NCBI RefSeq assembly: GCF_009796825.1
Contig: NZ_CP047030.1
Span: forward strand, 2,269,501 to 2,333,500
From: Algibacter sp. L3A6
GTDB lineage: Bacteria > Bacteroidota > Bacteroidia > Flavobacteriales > Flavobacteriaceae
Direction: 5' to 3'
DNA length: 64,000 nt
Shown in pieces: positions 58,514 through 64,000 of this stretch; positions within the stretch are counted from its first letter, which is position 1; each line of letters begins with the position of its first letter. The notes under the pieces were generated by a model. The model saw nothing but the letters and a program-made list of their open reading frames with translations, made no database searches and had not been told where the DNA came from. The translations under genes and the position numbers were made by a program.

Positions 58514-60586
58514 TTATTCTTCAGGTTTCGATTTGGGTAATTGAATGTAAAATGTAGTACCAACGTTTGCCATACTTTCTACCCAAATTTTACCGTTGTT
58601 AAGTTCAACCAGTTCTTTACAAATAGGTAAGCCTAAGCCTGTGCCTTTTTCATTATTTGTACCAGAGGTTGTAAACGGAGTGCTTTTAAAGAGTTTGTTA
58701 ATGTTTTCCTCAGGAATTCCAATACCGGTATCGGCAATACTTACAATACAACTTCCATTATTTATATGGTTGGTAATACTAATAACATCACCTTTTTTAC
58801 AGAATTTAAGCGCATTGGCTAATAGATTTTGTATTACTATTTCAAACATGCTTCTATCCGCGAAAGCGAAATCACGAAGCGAATTGTTCATTAAAGTAAT
58901 GCCCTTTTTCTCCATTCTTTGTTCAATAAGTTGCACTTTGTCTTTAAAGACTTCCTGAACATCAAATAGGGTTGGCTTAGGCTCTAAAGATTGCATTTGA
59001 GACTTAGACCAGTTTAATAGATTAAAAAGGAGCAGTGATGCGTTGTTTGCATTTTCACTTAACTCAGGGATTAAGGCGTCGAACTCTTCTTTTGTTAAAG
59101 AACCATCTTTTAGTAAATTAATAAAACCAGTTATAGATGATAGCGAATCTTTTAAATCGTGAGAGATAATTGAGAACAATTTATCTTTTACATTTATTAC
59201 ATTTTCTAGGTTTTGTGTTTCTTCTAATAATGCAGCGTTTTCTAATTCAATTAAAGTGTTTTTTTCTTCTAGTTCAGCTATTCTTTTAGTATTCTTACTT
59301 CCTCTATTATATAGGAATATTAAAATCAAAACGGCAATACAAAGTGCGAATACTAAGAAATACACATAGAAATTATAGTGATTAAATTTTAATCGACTAC
59401 CTGAAGCGCTTTCATCAACATCTTTACTGTCTTGTACTAAGTTTGAAGACGTTAATGTATCATTAACCTGAGTAGCAAAGTCTATTGTAGTCGGACTCGC
59501 TACAGGAGCTTGCACGACTTCAATAGGAACGTTTAAGTCTGCTTTTAATTCATAATATTTACCTTGCCAAATAAAAGCATTATAGAAATTCCGTTGTGTA
59601 GAATCTACGGCCTTCATTAACTTGTATTGCTTAAGTAACTCCTGTTTATTGTTTAAGTTTTTTGCAATTTCTCCAGCTTCAAGAAGTTGATTTTTAGCAG
59701 TCTTTAATCGGTTTTTCTGCAAGTTTAAATCACCAAGATTGTTTAATACGGTAAGTAAATTGCGCTTGTTATTACTCGCACGATTTAAGTTGTAGCCTTT
59801 AATTAGGTAATTTGTTGCCTTATCATAGTTTTTAATAGCTAAATATTCACCACCTAATTTAGGGTATATGGACGCTCTTAATGTATCTGAATACTCATTT
59901 AGACTCAGTAACTTTTCAAAATAAAATATAGATTTTTTATGCTCCTCCTTTTTATAATAAAGATCAGAAAGTCTTTGATACGTGCTGTTTACTCCGCTAG
60001 AGTCTTTTAATTGTTCCTGTAGCGCTAATGCTTTTATGTTGTAAGTTATAGCGAGATTTTGTGCATTTGTGTGGTAATAGCTTTCGGCTAAAGTATTGTA
60101 TGCTACGCTAAGCTCTTCTTGTAAATCACTATGTTCAAGTGTTTTTGTTGCCGCTAAAGCATGTTCTATACCTTTAGTGAAGTTACCACGGTTACTTTCT
60201 AATGTGCCAATACTGTTGTGCACTTTAGCTACAGCAATAGTATCTCGCTGTTCTACAAATAAATTTTTCGCTTTCGCAAAGCCACTTATGGCATTGATGT
60301 AGTCGTTCTTTTCTGCATAATACAATGCTTTGTAAAATGTAGTTTCGGCGATACCTTTTTGGTAGTTGAAAGAATAGGATAGTTTTTCACTAGCCTGAAC
60401 ATATTTCATACCTCTATCATACTCTTTTAGAGCATAAAGCGATTTAATTAAATGTAAATAGGGAACAACCTTAGTCGAGTCTTGTTTTTGGAAAGCGAGT
60501 TCTATAAATAGACTATCTATTTCTTTGGTTTGCGAGAAACCAAGAAACATAGTAAAAAACAGAAAAGCCGTGATTATTTTCCTCAT
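58514..60586 (-). CDS. TPR-containing sensor histidine kinase
   Basis: 690 residues. A signal peptide (MRKIITAFLFFTMFLGFSQ) is followed by TPR repeats at about residues 40-320 in the periplasm (for example AYNTLAESYYHTNAQNLAIT). A transmembrane helix spans 405-427, then comes a coiled coil. The kinase core has His476 in FSIISHDLKDSLSSITGF, the N box NLLANALKF (587-595), DTGIG (618-622) and GTGLGLPI (647-654). TPR-HK fusions are common in Bacteroidota and sense unknown periplasmic signals. No response regulator is encoded next to it, so its partner lies elsewhere. Confidence 0.92.
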   Translation of the reverse strand: MRKIITAFLFFTMFLGFSQTKEIDSLFIELAFQKQDSTKVVPYLHLIKSLYALKEYDRGMKYVQASEKLSYSFNYQKGIAETTFYKALYYAEKNDYINAISGFAKAKNLFVEQRDTIAVAKVHNSIGTLESNRGNFTKGIEHALAATKTLEHSDLQEELSVAYNTLAESYYHTNAQNLAITYNIKALALQEQLKDSSGVNSTYQRLSDLYYKKEEHKKSIFYFEKLLSLNEYSDTLRASIYPKLGGEYLAIKNYDKATNYLIKGYNLNRASNNKRNLLTVLNNLGDLNLQKNRLKTAKNQLLEAGEIAKNLNNKQELLKQYKLMKAVDSTQRNFYNAFIWQGKYYELKADLNVPIEVVQAPVASPTTIDFATQVNDTLTSSNLVQDSKDVDESASGSRLKFNHYNFYVYFLVFALCIAVLILIFLYNRGSKNTKRIAELEEKNTLIELENAALLEETQNLENVINVKDKLFSIISHDLKDSLSSITGFINLLKDGSLTKEEFDALIPELSENANNASLLLFNLLNWSKSQMQSLEPKPTLFDVQEVFKDKVQLIEQRMEKKGITLMNNSLRDFAFADRSMFEIVIQNLLANALKFCKKGDVISITNHINNGSCIVSIADTGIGIPEENINKLFKSTPFTTSGTNNEKGTGLGLPICKELVELNNGKIWVESMANVGTTFYIQLPKSKPEE

Positions 60587-61018
60587 AAAAACGTCACAAT
60601 CACTTTTAAGCTAAACTATAAAACAACCGTGTAGTATTGAGAGCGGTTATAGTTGTTTTGGCTACTAGAGAACTGTTGGTTAGGTATTATAAAAATTAAT
60701 TTATTTTTTGTTGTAATAGCATTACGTTGCTAATTTTATAAAAACCATGTTTATAATCTAATTTTTAGGGCTTATTGCCAATATATTAGATGAAATACGA
60801 CTTAAGTTTTTTCGAATATTCGACGAATAGTTAAAAAGCCATAAATACTGATGAAATACAATTTATATAGCTAATTATTTTAGAACTCTTTTCTTAGTAA
60901 TCCCTTTAAAAACATAGGTTTATGCTTACAAATAATGTTTCTTTTTTTGTGTCAAACAACTTGTTTTTACTTTTATATATTAAGACAAGTTTTTACAAAT
61001 AGGCATAAATAAAAATTT
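60587..61018. other. long divergent intergenic region before argS
   Basis: About 430 bp without coding character. It holds a perfect 12-bp palindrome TCGAATATTCGA at 60812-60823. At 60950-60959 there is TGTCAAACAA, identical to 10 bases of the third operator-like site upstream of the fasciclin gene. TTTATGC and GCATAAA form a distant inverted pair around 60920-61009. I cannot assign a function to any of them. Confidence 0.4.
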
Positions 61019-61026
61019 TATCTTTG
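61019..61026 (+). promoter_or_regulatory. -7 promoter element of argS
   Basis: TATCTTTG followed by CG, 20 bp before the argS start codon. The -33 region is weak. Confidence 0.55.
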
Positions 61027-61046
61027 CGCACTTAAAGTTACAAGAC

Positions 61047-62822
61047 ATGAATCTTCAAGAAACCTTATCAAATCAAGTAAAACAAGCTGTTTTATCTTCA
61101 TATAAAGTAGAATTAGAAACTGTAGAATTTCAGGCAACAAGAAAAGAATTTGCTGGGGATATTACAGTAGTAGTTTTTCCTATGTTACGCGTTGTAAAAG
61201 GAAACCCAGTTCAAATTGGTGAAACTATAGGGAACTATTTGGTCGATAATGTTAGCATTGTAAAGGCTTTTAATGTTGTTAAGGGCTTTTTAAATATTGA
61301 AATTAGCGATTCGTATTTTATAGATTTCTTTAATGGAGTAAAAGAAGAATCGGGATATGGTTTGGTTGCTCCAACGGCAGGAGAGAAGGCGGTTATGGTT
61401 GAGTATTCTTCACCTAACACGAATAAACCATTACACCTTGGCCATGTTAGAAATAACCTTTTGGGTTACAGTGTAGCCGAAATTTTAAAAGCTTCGGGAA
61501 AAAAAGTATATAAAACTCAAATTATAAACGATCGTGGTATACATATTTGTAAAAGTATGTTGGCTTGGCAGAAGTTTGGAGAAGGTGAAACACCGGAATC
61601 TACAGGATTAAAAGGGGATAAATTGGTTGGTAACTATTATGTGAAGTTTGACCAAGAATATAAAAAAGAAATTCAAGACTTAATTAGCAAAGGAAGCTCT
61701 GAAGAAGAAGCTAAGAAGAACGCACCTATTTTATTGGAAGCTCAAAGTATGCTTTTAAAGTGGGAAGCTGGAGAAGAGGAAGTTGTTAAGCTTTGGAAGG
61801 AAATGAATAGCTGGGTTTACGATGGTTTTAATGTTACTTACAAGAATTTGGGAGTAGATTTTGATACCTTATATTATGAAAGTAATACTTATTTATTAGG
61901 AAAGGAATTTGTTGAGCAAGGATTAAAATCTGGCGTATTTGTTAAAGAAGAAGATGGATCGGTTTGGTGTGATTTAACAGAAGACGGACTAGATAAGAAA
62001 ATTGTACAACGATCGGACGGTACTGCTGTTTACATGACCCAAGATATTGGTACAGCTATACAACGTATTAAAGATTTTCCTGATGTTGGAGGTATGGTTT
62101 ATACGGTTGGTAATGAGCAAGATTATCACTTTAAAGTATTGTTTTTAATTCTGAAAAAATTAGGATTCGACTGGGCAAAAAATCTATACCATTTAAGTTA
62201 TGGTATGGTAGATTTACCTAGCGGAAAAATGAAAAGTCGTGAAGGAACTGTTGTTGATGCCGATGATTTGGTTGAAGAAATGGCTAAAACGGCTGGAGAA
62301 ATCTCTGAAGAATTAGGAAAACTTGACGGTTACTCTGATGAGGAGAAGCAAGAACTTTATAAAACAATTGGTTTAGGCGCATTAAAATATCATATTTTAA
62401 AAGTTGATCCTAAAAAACGTATTCTTTTTGACCCCAAGGAATCTATCGATTTCCAAGGAAACACAGGGCCTTTTATTCAATATACTTATGCTAGAATTCA
62501 ATCTATTTTAAGAAAGGCAGAATTAGAAAATTCGAATTTAAAAAACACGGATTTACATCCAAAAGAAAAAGAACTAATAAAGCAACTTCAATTATTTCCT
62601 GAAGTTATACAAAGTGCGGCCGAACAACACAGTCCTGCTTTAATTGCTAATTATACTTACGATTTGGTTAAGGAGTTTAATTCATTCTATCAAAATGTAT
62701 CTATTTTAGGTGCAGATAATGATGTTGAAAAACAATTGAGAGTGCAACTATCAAACACGGTTGCAAACACTATAAAAAATGCTTTTTCATTATTAGGGAT
62801 TCAAGTTCCAGAACGCATGTAG
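61047..62822 (+). CDS. argS: arginyl-tRNA synthetase
   Basis: 591 residues, class I. The HIGH motif is HLGH in SSPNTNKPLHLGHVRNNLLG, KMSKS is replaced by KMKSR in SGKMKSREGTVVD, and the C-terminal anticodon-binding helices begin at GPFIQYTYARIQSIL. It charges tRNA-Arg and, unusually for synthetases, needs tRNA for amino-acid activation. Single-gene unit with a bidirectional terminator. Certain. Confidence 0.98.
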   Translation: MNLQETLSNQVKQAVLSSYKVELETVEFQATRKEFAGDITVVVFPMLRVVKGNPVQIGETIGNYLVDNVSIVKAFNVVKGFLNIEISDSYFIDFFNGVKEESGYGLVAPTAGEKAVMVEYSSPNTNKPLHLGHVRNNLLGYSVAEILKASGKKVYKTQIINDRGIHICKSMLAWQKFGEGETPESTGLKGDKLVGNYYVKFDQEYKKEIQDLISKGSSEEEAKKNAPILLEAQSMLLKWEAGEEEVVKLWKEMNSWVYDGFNVTYKNLGVDFDTLYYESNTYLLGKEFVEQGLKSGVFVKEEDGSVWCDLTEDGLDKKIVQRSDGTAVYMTQDIGTAIQRIKDFPDVGGMVYTVGNEQDYHFKVLFLILKKLGFDWAKNLYHLSYGMVDLPSGKMKSREGTVVDADDLVEEMAKTAGEISEELGKLDGYSDEEKQELYKTIGLGALKYHILKVDPKKRILFDPKESIDFQGNTGPFIQYTYARIQSILRKAELENSNLKNTDLHPKEKELIKQLQLFPEVIQSAAEQHSPALIANYTYDLVKEFNSFYQNVSILGADNDVEKQLRVQLSNTVANTIKNAFSLLGIQVPERM

Positions 62823-62860
62823 AATCAAGATTTGAGAAGATATATTATAGATTTAAAATT

Positions 62861-62901
62861 AAAAAAAATCGGCTTTCCTCTAAAGAAAAGCCGATTTTTT
62901 T
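62861..62901. terminator. bidirectional terminator between argS and the nucleoid protein gene
   Basis: AAAAAAAATCGGCTTT, a loop with partial pairing, AAAGCCGATTTTTTT. It is symmetric and serves both converging genes. Confidence 0.92.
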
Positions 62902-62915
62902 ATTCTCACTTACTG

Positions 62916-63965
62916 TTAAGTTTCTTCATTAAAAAATACTTTGTAGTAGTGCATTTTCTTTTCCTCATCATAACCACGTTCTAAATATTCTTCCGAGGCA
63001 TCGGGCGCATCAATATCGAGTTTAATTTGGATGTTGGTGTCTAACTTTATATCAGTTTTAATCTTTCTTTTTTCTTTGGTAACAACAGCTTCTGCAACAT
63101 CAAATTGATTTCTAATAATGTAGCTTTGTTCGCCTTCAAACTCCTTTTTGTAAGAGTCGAATTCTTTTTTGTGCTTATCCTCTTCGAACAATTCGTCTTT
63201 AAAACGCTCGATGTTTACAATTTCATTTTCTTTAAAAAAATCTATCGATTTAGCTAAAAAAGTGTTTTGTTCTTTAGCACCATAATTAGGTTTTAAAACA
63301 TCGGTAGAGAAGTCTTTTAATAGTTCTATATATTGTTGCGTATGGTTGTTAGCATCATCGGCATATTTAATATTTAAAAAGTGATTTAACCAATAAGCAG
63401 CATCATAGCTATTATTGTCTACACTTAAAATAATATTGCCTTCACCATCAGATTGATTTAAAATTAAACAACCCTTATCTACCTTTTTAGAACTTATTCC
63501 GTTTTGTACCAAAACATCATAACTATTGTTTTCTAAATACGTTTGAAAGAAATTTACTTTGCTTTCAATTTTAAAAATACCAATAGCATTTGTGGTAATA
63601 TCTCTAAACTCTATACCTTCAAACATTACAATTAAAACATCACCTGTTTTTATTTGCGCAGAACTCGATTGCTCGTAAAGGTGCGTAACAATGTGTTTAG
63701 AAACTTCAACAAAAGCTTCTTCATCATTAAACATTTGAGCCGAGTAGCTGTTTATTTCGTTTAGTGTAATATTGGCATGGTGGTTAAAACGGTAACTTTG
63801 TACAACACTGCCAAAAGGACGAAGTAGAAAAGGGAGCATCAGCTCGTAACTAGCTTCATCAAATTCAACGAGGTTGTCGGAAAATGCATTTTTAGTGTCG
63901 TTAAATTTATTACCAACTTTATGAATTATGAATTTTGATATTTCGGCATTTTTTCTTGTAATCAT
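62916..63965 (-). CDS. nucleoid-associated protein (NdpA/37-kDa family)
   Basis: 349 residues, cytoplasmic. The family pattern is seen from the N-terminus (AEISKFIIHKVGNKF), through the conserved GDVLIVMFEGIEF and YDAAYWLNHFLNIKYAD, to NTFLAKSIDFFKEN and the C-terminal GYDEEKKMHYYKVFFNEE. E. coli YejK, the prototype, binds DNA of the nucleoid, but its purpose is unclear. The start codon is at 63965, close to the window end, so any upstream partner is not visible. Confidence 0.88.
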   Translation of the reverse strand: MITRKNAEISKFIIHKVGNKFNDTKNAFSDNLVEFDEASYELMLPFLLRPFGSVVQSYRFNHHANITLNEINSYSAQMFNDEEAFVEVSKHIVTHLYEQSSSAQIKTGDVLIVMFEGIEFRDITTNAIGIFKIESKVNFFQTYLENNSYDVLVQNGISSKKVDKGCLILNQSDGEGNIILSVDNNSYDAAYWLNHFLNIKYADDANNHTQQYIELLKDFSTDVLKPNYGAKEQNTFLAKSIDFFKENEIVNIERFKDELFEEDKHKKEFDSYKKEFEGEQSYIIRNQFDVAEAVVTKEKRKIKTDIKLDTNIQIKLDIDAPDASEEYLERGYDEEKKMHYYKVFFNEET

Positions 63966-64000
63966 TTGCGTTTTTTTAAGTAGAGTAGTTTGAGTTAAAA

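Noticed and set aside
60812..60823. perfect palindrome TCGAATATTCGA as a regulator site
   Set aside because: Only one copy was seen in the window and no regulator is adjacent, so it is noted in the gap entry but not claimed as an operator.
1..64000. CRISPR arrays, insertion sequences, defence islands, tRNA or rRNA genes
   Set aside because: I looked for regularly spaced repeats, transposase motifs and cloverleaf or rRNA signatures and found none.

Overview
The window is a piece of chromosome from a low-GC member of the Bacteroidota, almost certainly a flavobacterium (family Flavobacteriaceae, probably marine). The evidence is: paired SusC/SusD genes; a 287-residue primary sigma factor without region 1.1; promoters of the Bacteroidota type (TTTG, about 19 bp, TAnnTTTG) with almost no Shine-Dalgarno sequences; flavobacterial families such as DUF6089, DUF2797 and bacterial GH3; and the flavobacterial gene order rplQ-carA-eno-gltA-DDAH-ctlX. 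No phage, insertion sequence, CRISPR array, tRNA or rRNA was found. Most of the window is core genome, and the accessory interest lies in 16-34.6 kb.

Layout. 0-1 kb: the end of a TonB-dependent receptor, a periplasmic heavy-metal-binding protein and a small GIY-YIG-like protein. 1-6.9 kb (minus strand): an envelope-biogenesis cluster reading DUF6089 barrel, uppS, bamA, ompH, ompH. 7.2-10.1 kb (minus): a lone methyltransferase, a strongly folded non-coding element, nadK and a CBS-domain gene. 10.2-12.1 kb (plus): pdxJ, an alpha/beta hydrolase and a small membrane protein. 12.4-15.9 kb: the proteostasis set tig, clpP, clpX. 16-18.5 kb: a three-domain fasciclin lipoprotein facing a CarH/LitR-type B12-binding MerR regulator across a shared control region with four evenly phased operator-like sites. 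18.5-22 kb: GH3, DUF2797, rpsU, rpoD. 22.2-34.6 kb (minus): two SusC/SusD loci in tandem plus an Omp85-family protein. Their sequence shows a past duplication or recombination: the leaders and N-termini are nearly identical, the rest is diverged, and a remnant of the Omp85 3' end lies between the loci.

34.8-52.4 kb (plus): the ribosomal str, S10, spc and alpha operons almost without interruption (rpsL to rplQ, with fusA, secY, infA, rpmJ and rpoA; tuf, adk and map are absent). Internal terminators and promoters divide it after rpsJ and after rpsK, and the leaders of rplC and rpsD look structured. 52.5-58.5 kb: carA, eno, gltA and two guanidino-group-modifying hydrolases (DDAH-like and CtlX). 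58.5-64 kb: a TPR histidine kinase without a partner regulator, argS and a 37-kDa nucleoid-associated protein.

The candidates most worth checking are the phased operator array between the fasciclin and MerR genes (17.45-17.54 kb), the folded element beside nadK (8.39-8.55 kb, possibly the Flavo-1 RNA), the mosaic SusC/Omp85 remnant, and the structured leaders of tig and rplC.
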